64,000 nt of DNA from Nemertoderma westbladi. Taxonomy: Eukaryota; Xenacoelomorpha; Nemertodermatida; Nemertodermatidae. The DNA is taken from the NCBI GenBank assembly GCA_032718475.1, contig JAUCBJ010009100.1, positions 97,724 to 161,723 on the forward strand, in the 5' to 3' direction. The position numbers and the translations under genes were made by a program. Every line of letters starts with the position of its first letter. The first letter of the stretch is position 1. The notes below the pieces were generated by a model. That model ran no database searches, was not told the DNA's origin, and saw only the letters and a program-made list of their open reading frames with translations. This document shows positions 38,898 through 53,400 of the stretch, one piece after another.

Positions 38898-39252
38898 TTG
38901 GGCTCAAGCTTTTTTTACACTGCTTGGTCCTTGGATACCTAAGCCTATAGGTAAGGTTTATTACTTTATTTGCTTGAATAATTAAATACATATTATTTGA
39001 CATGACAAAAACTACGATATGAGGGTTTGCGACGCTAGAACTAACCTCGAGAATGTATGTAATAGGACTCCATGACAACGTCGAGACCTGGCCAATCGTA
39101 GCTTCTGATTGGTTGATGTCGCTGATCATGTAATCGTCCATCTTCAATAAAATAAACCAATAAAATCGTTAGTGTTACTTCTTAAATTTCCAATAAATAT
39201 ATTCTAGAATATGCAATAATAATTATGATGGAAAATAAAGGGGTTCAGTCGC
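38898..39252. other. sequence between the Penelope-like fragment and the 32-bp satellite
   Basis: No gene can be supported. A short minus-strand frame from ATG 39141 (MDDYMISDINQSEATIGQ) ends at a good 5' splice site CTCGAG-GTTAGT at 39046/39045, but no partner exon is seen. AATAAA-like motifs lie near 39160 on the plus strand. Confidence 0.3.
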
Positions 39253-41829
39253 TTTTCGACCACTAATCATAATGTTTCTACTCACCTGTTTCGACCAATC
39301 ACAATGTTTCTACTCACCTATTTCGACCAATCACAATGTTTCTACTCACCTGTTTCGACCAATCACAATGTTTCTACTCACCTGTTTCGACCAATCACAA
39401 TGTTTCTACTCACCTGTTTTGACTAATCACAATGTTTCTACCACCTGTTTCGACCAATCACAATGTTTCTACTCACCTATTTCGACCAATCACAATGTTT
39501 CTACTCACCTGTTTCGACCAATCACAATGTTTCTACTCACCTGTTTTGACCAATCACAATGTTTCTACTCACCTGTTTCGACCAATCGCAATGTTTCTAC
39601 TCACCTGTTTCGACCAATCACAATGTTTCTACTCACCTGTTTTGACCAATCACAATGTTTCTACTCACCTGTTTCGACCAATCACAATGTTTCTACTCAC
39701 CTGTTTTGACCAATCACAATGTTTCTACTCACCTGTTTCGACCAATCACAATGTTTCAACTCACCTGTTTCGTCCAATCACAATGTTTCTACTCACATGT
39801 TTCGACCAATCACAATGTTTCTACTCACCTGTTTCGACCAATCACAATGTTTCTACTCACCTGTTTCGACCAATCACAATGTTTCTACTCACCTGTTTCG
39901 ACCAATCACAATGTTTCTACTCACCTGTTTCGACCAATCACAATGTTTCAACTCACCTGTTTCGTCCAATCACAATGTTTCTACTCACATGTTTCGACCA
40001 ATCACAATGTTTCTACTCACCTGTTTCGACCAATCACAATGTTTCTACTCACCTGTTTCGACCAATCACAATGTTTCTACTCACCTGTTTTGACCAATCA
40101 CAATGTTTCTACTCACCTGTTTCGACCAATCACAATGTTTCTACTCACCTGTTTCGACCAATCACAATGTTTCTACTCACATGTTTTGACCAATCACAAT
40201 GTTTCAACTCACCTGTTTCGTCCAATCACAATGTTTCTACTCACATGTTTCGACCAATCACAATCTTTCTACTCACCTGTTTTGACCAATCACAATGTTT
40301 CTACTCACCTGTTTCGACCAATCACAATGTTTCTACTCACATGTTTTGACCAATCACAATGTTTCAACTCACCTGTTTCGTCCAATCACAATGTTTCTAC
40401 TCACATGTTTCGACCAATCACAATGTTTCTACTCACCTGTTTTGACCAATCACAATGTTTCAACTCACCTGTTTCGTCCAATCACAATGTTTCTACTCAC
40501 ATGTTTCGACCAATCACAATGTTTCAACTCACCTGTTTCGTCCAATCACAATGTTTCTACTCACATGTTTCGACCAATCACAATGTTTCTACTCACCTGT
40601 TTCGACCAATCACAATGTTTCCACTCACCTGTTTCGACCAATCACAATGTTTCTACTCACCTGTTTTGACCAATCACAATGTTTCTACTCACCTGTTTCG
40701 ACCAATCACAATGTTTCTACTCACCTGTTTCGACCAATCACAATGTTTCTACTCACATGTTTTGACCAATCACAATGTTTCAACTCACCTGTTTCGTCCA
40801 ATCACAATGTTTCTACTCACATGTTTCGACCAATCACAATGTTTCTACTCACCTGTTTTGACCAATCACAATGTTTCTACTCACCTGTTTCGACCAATCA
40901 CAATGTTTCTACTCACATGTTTTGACCAATCACAATGTTTCAACTCACCTGTTTCGTCCAATCACAATGTTTCTACTCACATGTTTCGACCAATCACAAT
41001 GTTTCTACTCACCTGTTTTGACCAATCACAATGTTTCAACTCACCTGTTTCGTCCAATCACAATGTTTCTACTCACATGTTTCGACCAATCACAATGTTT
41101 CAACTCACCTGTTTCGTCCAATCACAATGTTTCTACTCACATGTTTCGACCAATCACAATGTTTCTACTCACCTGTTTCGACCAATCACAATGTTTCTAC
41201 TCACCTGTTTCGACCAATCACAATGTTTCTACTCACATGTTTCGACCCATCACAATGTTTCTACTCACCTGTTTCGACCAATCACAATGTTTCTACTCAC
41301 CTGTTTCGACCAATCACAATGTTTCTACTCACCTGTTTCGACCAATCACAATGTTTCTACTCACCTATTTCGACCAATCACAATGTTTCTACTCACCTGT
41401 TTCGACCAATCACAATGTTTCTACTCACCTATTTCGACCAATCACAATGTTTCTACTCACCTGTTTCGACCAATCACAATGTTTCTACTCACCTGTTTCG
41501 ACCAATCACAATGTTTCTACTCACCTGTTTCGACCAATCACAATGTTTCTACCAACCTGTTTCGACCAATCACAATGTTTCTACTCACCTGTTTCGACCA
41601 ATCACAATGTTTCTACTCACCTGTTTCGACCAATCACAATGTTTCTACTCACCTGTTTCGACCAATCACAATGTTTCTACTCACCTGTTTTGACCAATCA
41701 CAATGTTTCAACTCACCTGTTTCGTCCAATCACAATGTTTCTACTCACATGTTTCGACCAATCACAATGTTTCTACTCACCTGTTTTGACCAATCACAAT
41801 GTTTCTACTCACCTGTTTCGACCAATCAC

Positions 41830-44800
41830 AATGTTTCTACTCACATGTTTTGACCAATCACAATGTTTCAACTCACCTGTTTCGTCCAATCACAATGTTT
41901 CTACTCACATGTTTCGACCAATCACAATGTTTCTACTCACCTGTTTTGACCAATCACAATGTTTCAACTCACCTGTTTCGTCCAATCACAATGTTTCTAC
42001 TCACATGTTTCGACCAATCACAATGTTTCAACTCACCTGTTTCGTCCAATCACAATGTTTCTACTCACATGTTTCGACCAATCACAATGTTTCAACTCAC
42101 CTGTTTCGTCCAATCACAATGTTTCTACTCACATGTTTCGACCAATCACAATGTTTCTACTCACCTGTTTTGACCAAACACAATGTTTCAACTCACCTGT
42201 TTCGTCCAATCACAATGTTTCTACTCACATGTTTCGACCAATCACAATGTTTCAACTCACCTGTTTCGTCCAATCACAATGTTTCTACTCACATGTTTCG
42301 ACCAATCACAATGTTTCTACTCACCTGTTTCGACCAATCACAATGTTTCTACTCACCTGTTTCGACCAATCACAATGTTTCTACTCACATGTTTCGACCC
42401 ATCACAATGTTTCTACTCACCTGTTTCGACCAATCACAATGTTTCTACTCACCTGTTTCGACCAATCACAATGTTTCTACTCACCTGTTTCGACCAATCA
42501 CAATGTTTCTACTCACCTGTTTCGACCAATCACAATGTTTCTACTCACCTGTATCGACCAATCACAATGTTTCTACTCACCTATTTCGACCAATCACAAT
42601 GTTTCTACTCACCTGTTTCGACCAATCACAATGTTTCTACTCACCTATTTCGACCAATCACAATGTTTCTACTCACCTGTTTCGACCAATCACAATGTTT
42701 CTACTCACCTGTTTCGACCAATCACAATGTTTCTACTCACCTGTTTCGACCAATCACAATGTTTCTACTCACCTGTTTCGACCAATCACAATGTTTCTAC
42801 TCACCTGTTTCGACCAATCACAATGTTTCTACTCACCTGTTTCGACCAATCACAATGTTTCTACTCACCTGTTTCGACCAATCACAATGTTTCTACTCAC
42901 CTGTTTTGACCAATCACAATGTTTCTACTCACCTGTTTCGACCAATCGCAATGTTTCTACTCACCTATTTCGACCAATCACAATGTTTCTACTCACCTGT
43001 TTCGACCAATCACAATGTTTCTACTCACCTGTTTTGACCAATCACAATGTTTCTACTCACCTGTTTCGACCAATCACAATGTTTCAACTCACCTGTTTCG
43101 TCCAATCACAATGTTTCTACTCACATGTTTCGACCAATCACAATGTTTCTACTCACCGGTTTCGACCAATCACAATGTTTCTACTCACCTGTTTCGACCA
43201 ATCACAATGTTTCTACTCACCTGTTTCGACCAATCACAATGTTTCTACTCACCTGTTTCGACCAATCACAATGTTTCTACTCACCTGTTTCGACCAATCA
43301 CAATGTTTCAACTCACCTGTTTCGTCCAATCACAATGTTTCTACTCACATGTTTCGACCAATCACAATGTTTCTACTCACCTGTTTCGACCAATCACAAT
43401 GTTTCTACTCACCTGTTTCGACCAATCACAATGTTTCTACTCACCTGTTTTGACCAATCACAATGTTTCTACTCACCTGTTTCGACCAATCACAATGTTT
43501 CTACTCACCTGTTTCGACCAATCACAATGTTTCTACTCACATGTTTTGACCAATCACAATGTTTCAACTCACCTGTTTCGTCCAATCACAATGTTTCTAC
43601 TCACATGTTTCGACCAATCACAATGTTTCTACTCACCTGTTTTGACCAATCACAATGTTTCTACTCACCTGTTTCGACCAATCACAATGTTTCTACTCAC
43701 ATGTTTTGACCAATCACAATGTTTCAACTCACCTGTTTCGTCCAATCACAATGTTTCTACTCACATGTTTCGACCAATCACAATGTTTCTACTCACCTGT
43801 TTTGACCAATCACAATGTTTCAACTCACCTGTTTCGTCCAATCACAATGTTTCTACTCACATGTTTCGACCAATCACAATGTTTCAACTCACCTGTTTCG
43901 TCCAATCACAATGTTTCTACTCACATGTTTCGACCAATCACAATGTTTCTACTCACCTGTTTCGACCAATCACAATGTTTCTACTCACCTGTTTCGACCA
44001 ATCACAATGTTTCTACTCACCTGTTTTGACCAATCACAATGTTTCTACTCACCTGTTTCGACCAATCACAATGTTTCTACTCACCTGTTTCGACCAATCA
44101 CAATGTTTCTACTCACATGTTTTGACCAATCACAATGTTTCAACTCACCTGTTTCGTCCAATCACAATGTTTCTACTCACATGTTTCGACCAATCACAAT
44201 GTTTCTACTCACCTGTTTTGACCAATCACAATGTTTCTACTCACCTGTTTCGACCAATCACAATGTTTCTACTCACATGTTTTGACCAATCACAATGTTT
44301 CAACTCACCTGTTTCGTCCAATCACAATGTTTCTACTCACATGTTTCGACCAATCACAATGTTTCTACTCACCTGTTTTGACCAATCACAATGTTTCAAC
44401 TCACCTGTTTCGTCCAATCACAATGTTTCTACTCACATGTTTCGACCAATCACAATGTTTCAACTCACCTGTTTCGTCCAATCACAATGTTTCTACTCAC
44501 ATGTTTCGACCAATCACAATGTTTCAACTCACCTGTTTCGTCCAATCACAATGTTTCTACTCACATGTTTCGACCAATCACAATGTTTCTACTCACCTGT
44601 TTTGACCAATCACAATGTTTCAACTCACCTGTTTCGTCCAATCACAATGTTTCTACTCACATGTTTCGACCAATCACAATGTTTCAACTCACCTGTTTCG
44701 TCCAATCACAATGTTTCTACTCACATGTTTCGACCAATCACAATGTTTCTACTCACCTGTTTCGACCAATCACAATGTTTCTACTCACCTGTTTCGACCA

Positions 44801-47800
44801 ATCACAATGTTTCTACTCACATGTTTCGACCCATCACAATGTTTCTACTCACCTGTTTCGACCAATCACAATGTTTCTACTCACCTGTTTCGACCAATCA
44901 CAATGTTTCTACTCACCTGTTTCGACCAATCACAATGTTTCTACTCACCTGTTTCGACCAATCACAATGTTTCTACTCACCTGTTTCGACCAATCACAAT
45001 GTTTCTACTCACCTGTTTCGACCAATCACAATGTTTCAACTCACCTGTTTCGACCAATCACAATGTTTCTACTCACCTGTTTCGACCAATCACAATGTTT
45101 CTACTCACCTATTTCGACCAATCACAATGTTTCTACTCACCTATTTCGACCAATCACAATGTTTCTACTCACCTATTTCGACCAATCACAATGTTTCTAC
45201 TCACATGTTTCGACCAATCACAATGTTTCTACTCACCTGTTTCGACCAATCACAATGTTTCTACTCACCTGTTTCGACCAATCACAATGTTTCTACTCAC
45301 CTGTTTCGACCAATCACAATGTTTCAACTCACCTGTTTCGACCAATCACAATGTTTCTACTCACCTATTTCGACCAATCACAATGTTTCTACTCACCTGT
45401 TTCGACTAATCACAATGTTTCTACTCACCTGTTTCGACCAATCACAATGTTTCAACTCACCTGTTTCGACCAATCACAATGTTTCTACTCACCTGTTTCG
45501 ACCAATCACAATGTTTCTACTCACCTGTTTCGACCAATCACAATGTTTCTACTCACCTGTTTCGACCAATCACAATGTTTCTACTCACCTGTTTCGACCA
45601 ATCACAATGTTTCTACTCACCTATTTCGACCAATCACAATGTTTCTACTCACCTGTTTCGACTAATCACAATGTTTCTACTCACATGTTTCGACCCATCA
45701 CAATGTTTCTACTCACCTGTTTCGACCAATCACAATGTTTCTACTCACCTGTTTCGACCAATCACAATGTTTCTACTCACCTGTTTCGACCAATCACAAT
45801 GTTTCTACTCACCTGTTTCGACCAATCACAATGTTTCTACTCACCTGTTTCGACCAATCACAATGTTTCTACTCACCTGTTTCGACCAATCACAATGTTT
45901 CAACTCACCTGTTTCGACCAATCACAATGTTTCTACTCACCTATTTCGACCAATCACAATGTTTCTACTCACCTGTTTCGACTAATCACAATGTTTCTAC
46001 TCACCTGTTTCGACCAATCACAATGTTTCAACTCACCTGTTTCGACCAATCACAATGTTTCTACTCACCTGTTTCGACCAATCACAATGTTTCAACTCAC
46101 CTGTTTCGACCAATCACAATGTTTCAACTCACCTGTTTCGTCCAATCACAATGTTTCTACTCACATGTTTCGACCAATCACAATGTTTCTACTCACCTGT
46201 TTTGACCAATCACAATGTTTCAACTCACCTGTTTCGTCCAATCACAATGTTTCTACTCACATGTTTCGACCAATCACAATGTTTCAACTCACCTGTTTCG
46301 TCCAATCACAATGTTTCTACTCACATGTTTCGACCAATCACAATGTTTCAACTCACCTGTTTCGTCCAATCACAATGTTTCTACTCACATGTTTCGACCA
46401 ATCACAATGTTTCTACTCACCTGTTTTGACCAAACACAATGTTTCAACTCACCTGTTTCGTCCAATCACAATGTTTCTACTCACATGTTTCGACCAATCA
46501 CAATGTTTCAACTCACCTGTTTCGTCCAATCACAATGTTTCTACTCACATGTTTCGACCAATCACAATGTTTCTACTCACCTGTTTCGACCAATCACAAT
46601 GTTTCTACTCACCTGTTTCGACCAATCACAATGTTTCTACTCACATGTTTCGACCCATCACAATGTTTCTACTCACCTGTTTCGACCAATCACAATGTTT
46701 CTACTCACCTGTTTCGACCAATCACAATGTTTCTACTCACCTGTTTCGACCAATCACAATGTTTCTACTCACCTGTTTCGACCAATCACAATGTTTCTAC
46801 TCACCTGTATCGACCAATCACAATGTTTCTACTCACCTATTTCGACCAATCACAATGTTTCTACTCACCTGTTTCGACCAATCACAATGTTTCTACTCAC
46901 CTATTTCGACCAATCACAATGTTTCTACTCACCTGTTTCGACCAATCACAATGTTTCTACTCACCTGTTTCGACCAATCACAATGTTTCTACTCACCTGT
47001 TTCGACCAATCACAATGTTTCTACTCACCTGTTTCGACCAATCACAATGTTTCTACTCACCTGTTTCGACCAATCACAATGTTTCTACTCACCTGTTTCG
47101 ACCAATCACAATGTTTCTACTCACCTGTTTCGACCAATCACAATGTTTCTACTCACCTGTTTTGACCAATCACAATGTTTCTACTCACCTGTTTCGACCA
47201 ATCGCAATGTTTCTACTCACCTATTTCGACCAATCACAATGTTTCTACTCACCTGTTTCGACCAATCACAATGTTTCTACTCACCTGTTTTGACCAATCA
47301 CAATGTTTCTACTCACCTGTTTCGACCAATCACAATGTTTCAACTCACCTGTTTCGTCCAATCACAATGTTTCTACTCACATGTTTCGACCAATCACAAT
47401 GTTTCTACTCACCGGTTTCGACCAATCACAATGTTTCTACTCACCTGTTTCGACCAATCACAATGTTTCTACTCACCTGTTTCGACCAATCACAATGTTT
47501 CTACTCACCTGTTTCGACCAATCACAATGTTTCTACTCACCTGTTTCGACCAATCACAATGTTTCAACTCACCTGTTTCGTCCAATCACAATGTTTCTAC
47601 TCACATGTTTCGACCAATCACAATGTTTCTACTCACCTGTTTCGACCAATCACAATGTTTCTACTCACCTGTTTCGACCAATCATAATGTTTCTACTCAC
47701 CTGTTTTGACCAATCACAATGTTTCTACTCACCTGTTTCGACCAATCACAATGTTTCTACTCACCTGTTTCGACCAATCACAATGTTTCTACTCACATGT

Positions 47801-50490
47801 TTTGACCAATCACAATGTTTCAACTCACCTGTTTCGTCCAATCACAATGTTTCTACTCACATGTTTCGACCAATCACAATGTTTCTACTCACCTGTTTCG
47901 ACCAATCACAATGTTTCAACTCACCTGTTTCGACCAATCACAATGTTTCTACTCACATGTTTCGACCAATCACAATGTTTCTACTCACCTGTTTCGACCA
48001 ATCACAATGTTTCTACTCACCTGTTTCGACCAATCACAATGTTTCTACTCACCTGTTTTGACCAATCACAATGTTTCTACTCACCTGTTTTGACCAATCA
48101 CAATGTTTCTACTCACCTGTTTCGACCAATCACAATGTTTCTACTCACATGTTTTGACCAATCACAATGTTTCAACTCACCTGTTTCGTCCAATCACAAT
48201 GTTTCTACTCACATGTTTCGACCAATCACAATGTTTCTACTCACCTGTTTTGACCAATCACAATGTTTCAACTCACCTGTTTCGTCCAATCACAATGTTT
48301 CTACTCACATGTTTCGACCAATCACAATGTTTCAACTCACCTGTTTCGTCCAATCACAATGTTTCTACTCACATGTTTCGACCAATCACAATGTTTCTAC
48401 TCACCTGTTTCGACCAATCACAATGTTTCTACTCACCTGTTTCGACCAATCACAATGTTTCTACTCACCTGTTTTGACCAATCACAATGTTTCTACTCAC
48501 CTGTTTCGACCAATCACAATGTTTCTACTCACCTGTTTCGACCAATCACAATGTTTCTACTCACATGTTTTGACCAATCACAATGTTTCAACTCACCTGT
48601 TTCGTCCAATCACAATGTTTCTACTCACATGTTTCGACCAATCACAATGTTTCTACTCACCTGTTTTGACCAATCACAATGTTTCTACTCACCTGTTTCG
48701 ACCAATCACAATGTTTCTACTCACATGTTTTGACCAATCACAATGTTTCAACTCACCTGTTTCGTCCAATCACAATGTTTCTACTCACATGTTTCGACCA
48801 ATCACAATGTTTCTACTCACCTGTTTTGACCAATCACAATGTTTCAACTCACCTGTTTCGTCCAATCACAATGTTTCTACTCACATGTTTCGACCAATCA
48901 CAATGTTTCAACTCACCTGTTTCGTCCAATCACAATGTTTCTACTCACATGTTTCGACCAATCACAATGTTTCAACTCACCTGTTTCGTCCAATCACAAT
49001 GTTTCTACTCACATGTTTCGACCAATCACAATGTTTCTACTCACCTGTTTTGACCAATCACAATGTTTCAACTCACCTGTTTCGTCCAATCACAATGTTT
49101 CTACTCACATGTTTCGACCAATCACAATGTTTCAACTCACCTGTTTCGTCCAATCACAATGTTTCTACTCACATGTTTCGACCAATCACAATGTTTCTAC
49201 TCACCTGTTTCGACCAATCACAATGTTTCTACTCACCTGTTTCGACCAATCACAATGTTTCTACTCACATGTTTCGACCCATCACAATGTTTCTACTCAC
49301 CTGTTTCGACCAATCACAATGTTTCTACTCACCTGTTTCGACCAATCACAATGTTTCTACTCACCTGTTTCGACCAATCACAATGTTTCTACTCACCTGT
49401 TTCGACCAATCACAATGTTTCTACTCACCTGTTTCGACCAATCACAATGTTTCTACTCACCTGTTTCGACCAATCACAATGTTTCAACTCACCTGTTTCG
49501 ACCAATCACAATGTTTCTACTCACCTGTTTCGACCAATCACAATGTTTCTACTCACCTATTTCGACCAATCACAATGTTTCTACTCACCTATTTCGACCA
49601 ATCACAATGTTTCTACTCACCTATTTCGACCAATCACAATGTTTCTACTCACATGTTTCGACCAATCACAATGTTTCTACTCACCTGTTTCGACCAATCA
49701 CAATGTTTCTACTCACCTGTTTCGACCAATCACAATGTTTCTACTCACCTGTTTCGACCAATCACAATGTTTCAACTCACCTGTTTCGACCAATCACAAT
49801 GTTTCTACTCACCTATTTCGACCAATCACAATGTTTCTACTCACCTGTTTCGACTAATCACAATGTTTCTACTCACCTGTTTCGACCAATCACAATGTTT
49901 CAACTCACCTGTTTCGACCAATCACAATGTTTCTACTCACCTGTTTCGACCAATCACAATGTTTCTACTCACCTGTTTCGACCAATCACAATGTTTCTAC
50001 TCACCTGTTTCGACCAATCACAATGTTTCTACTCACCTGTTTCGACCAATCACAATGTTTCTACTCACCTATTTCGACCAATCACAATGTTTCTACTCAC
50101 CTGTTTCGACTAATCACAATGTTTCTACTCACATGTTTCGACCCATCACAATGTTTCTACTCACCTGTTTCGACCAATCACAATGTTTCTACTCACCTGT
50201 TTCGACCAATCACAATGTTTCTACTCACCTGTTTCGACCAATCACAATGTTTCTACTCACCTGTTTCGACCAATCACAATGTTTCTACTCACCTGTTTCG
50301 ACCAATCACAATGTTTCTACTCACCTGTTTCGACCAATCACAATGTTTCAACTCACCTGTTTCGACCAATCACAATGTTTCTACTCACCTATTTCGACCA
50401 ATCACAATGTTTCTACTCACCTGTTTCGACCAATCACAATGTTTCTACTCACATGTTTCGACCAATCACAATGTTTCTACTCACCTATTT
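41830..50490. repeat. higher-order block duplications in the 32-bp satellite (4,256 and 4,448 bp)
   Basis: Rare unit variants recur at fixed distances: CCAAACACAATG at 42175 and 46431, TGTATCGACC at 42551 and 46807, CACCGGTTTCG at 43158 and 47414, all 4,256 bp (133 units) apart. Other variant strings from about 43.5-46.0 kb recur 4,448 bp (139 units) later. A shorter offset of 1,152 bp (36 units) links the CGACCCATC units at 41244 and 42396. These are large block duplications inside the array. Confidence 0.9.
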
Positions 50491-53400
50491 TGACCAATCA
50501 CAATGTTTCAACTCACCTATTTCGACCAATCACAATGTTTCAACTCACCTATTTCGACCAATCACAATGTTTCTACTCACCTATTTCGACCAATCACAAT
50601 GTTTCTACTCACCTGTTTCGACCAATCACAATGTTTCTACTCACCTATTTCGACCAATCGCAATGCTTCTACTCACCTATTTCGACCAATCGCAATGTTT
50701 CTACTCACCTGTTTCGACCAATCACAATGTTTCTACTCACCTGTTTCGACCAATCACAATGTTTCTACTCACCTATTTCGACCAATCACAATGTTTCTAC
50801 TCACCTGTTTCGACCAATCACAATGTTTCTACTCACCTATTTCGACCAATCACAATGTTTCTACTCACCTGTTTCGACCAATCACAATGTTTCTACTCAC
50901 CTATTTCGACCAATCACAATGTTTCTACTCACCTATTTCGACCAATCGCAATGTTTCTACTCACCTGTTTCGACCAATCGCAATGTTTCTACTCACCTAT
51001 TTCGACCAATCACAATGTTTCTACTCACCTATTTCGACCAATCGCAATGTTTCTACTCACCTGTTTCGACCAATCGCAATGTTTCTACTCACCTGTTTCG
51101 ACCAATCGCAATGTTTCTACTCACCTATTTCGACCAATCACAATGTTTCTACTCACCTATTTCGACCAATCACAATGTTTCTACTCACCTATTTCGACCA
51201 ATCGCAATGTTTCTACTCACCTGTTTCGACCAATCGCAATGTTTCTACTCACCTATTTCGACCAATCACAATGTTTCTACTCACCTATTTCGACCAATCG
51301 CAATGTTTCTACTCACCTGTTTCGACCAATCGCAATGTTTCTACTCACCTATTTCGACCAATCACAATGTTTCTACTCACCTATTTCGACCAATCGCAAT
51401 GTTTCTACTCACCTGTTTCGACCAATCGCAATGTTTCTACTCACCTGTTTCGACCAATCACAATGTTTCTACTCACCTATTTCGACCAATCACAATGTTT
51501 CTACTCACCTATTTCGACCAATCGCAATGTTTCTACTCACCTGTTTCGACCAATCGCAATGTTTCTACTCACCTATTTCGACCAATCACAATGTTTCTAC
51601 TCACCTATTTCGACCAATCGCAATGTTTCTACTCACCTGTTTCGACCAATCGCAATGTTTCTACTCACCTGTTTCGACCAATCGCAATGTTTCTACTCAC
51701 CTGTTTCGACCAATCACAATGTTTCTACTCACCTATTTCGACCAATCACAATGTTTCTACTCACCTATTTCGACCAATCGCAATGTTTCTACTCACCTGT
51801 TTCGACCAATCGCAATGTTTCTACTCACCTATTTCGACCAATCACAATGTTTCTACTCACCTATTTCGACCAATCGCAATGTTTCTACTCACCTGTTTCG
51901 ACCAATCGCAATGTTTCTACTCACCTGTTTCGACCAATCGCAATGTTTCTACTCACCTGTTTCGACCAATCGCAATGTTTCTACTCACCTATTTCGACCA
52001 ATCACAATGTTTCTACTCACCTATTTCGACCAATCGCAATGTTTCTACTCACCTATTTCGACCAATCACAATGTTTCTACTCACCTGTTTCGACCAATCG
52101 CAATGTTTCTACTCACCTGTTTCGACCAATCGCAATGTTTCTACTCACCTGTTTCGACCAATCACAATGTTTCTACTCACCTATTTCGACCAATCGCAAT
52201 GTTTCTACTCACCTGTTTCGACCAATCGCAATGTTTCTACTCACCTGTTTCGACCAATCACAATGTTTCTACTCACCTATTTCGACCAATCGCAATGTTT
52301 CTACTCACCTGTTTCGACCAATCGCAATGTTTCTACTCACCTATTTCGACCAATCGCAATGTTTCTACTCACCTATTTCGACCAATCGCAATGTTTCTAC
52401 TCACCTATTTCGACCAATCGCAATGTTTCTACTCACCTGTTTCGACCAATCACAATGTTTCTACTCACCTATTTCGACCAATCGCAATGTTTCTACTCAC
52501 CTGTTTCGACCAATCACAATGTTTCTACTCACCTATTTCGACCAATCGCAATGTTTCTACTCACCTATTTCGACCAATCGCAATGTTTCTACTCACCTGT
52601 TTCGACCAATCACAATGTTTCTACTCACCTATTTCGACCAATCGCAATGTTTCTACTCACCTGTTTCGACCAATCGCAATGTTTCTACTCACCTGTTTCG
52701 ACCAATCACAATGTTTCTACTCACCTATTTCGACCAATCGCAATGTTTCTACTCACCTGTTTCGACCAATCACAATGTTTCTACTCACCTATTTTGACCA
52801 ATCACAATGTTTCTACTCACCTGTTTCGACCAATCACAATGTTTCTACTCACCTATTTCGACCAATCGCAATGTTTCTACTCACCTGTTTCGACCAATCA
52901 CAATGTTTCTACTCACCTATTTCGACCAATCACAATGTTTCTACTCACCTATTTCGACCAATCGCAATGTTTCTACTCACCTATTTCGACCAATCGCAAT
53001 GTTTCTACTCACCTGTTTCGACCAATCACAATGTTTCTACTCACCTATTTCGACCAATCGCAATGTTTCTACTCACCTGTTTCGACCAATCGCAATGTTT
53101 CTACTCACCTGTTTCGACCAATCACAATGTTTCTACTCACCTATTTCGACCAATCGCAATGTTTCTACTCACCTGTTTCGACCAATCACAATGTTTCTAC
53201 TCACCTATTTTGACCAATCACAATGTTTCTACTCACCTGTTTCGACCAATCACAATGTTTCTACTCACCTATTTCGACCAATCGCAATGTTTCTACTCAC
53301 CTGTTTCGACCAATCACAATGTTTCTACTCACCTATTTCGACCAATCGCAATGTTTCTACTCACCTGTTTCGACCAATCACAATGTTTCTACTCACCTAT

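Noticed and set aside
39046-39141. First coding exon on the minus strand (MDDYMISDINQSEATIGQ...) with a GTTAGT donor
   Set aside because: A single short frame with a splice-like end occurs easily by chance, and I found no matching acceptor exon; the next frame downstream is a Penelope-like relic.
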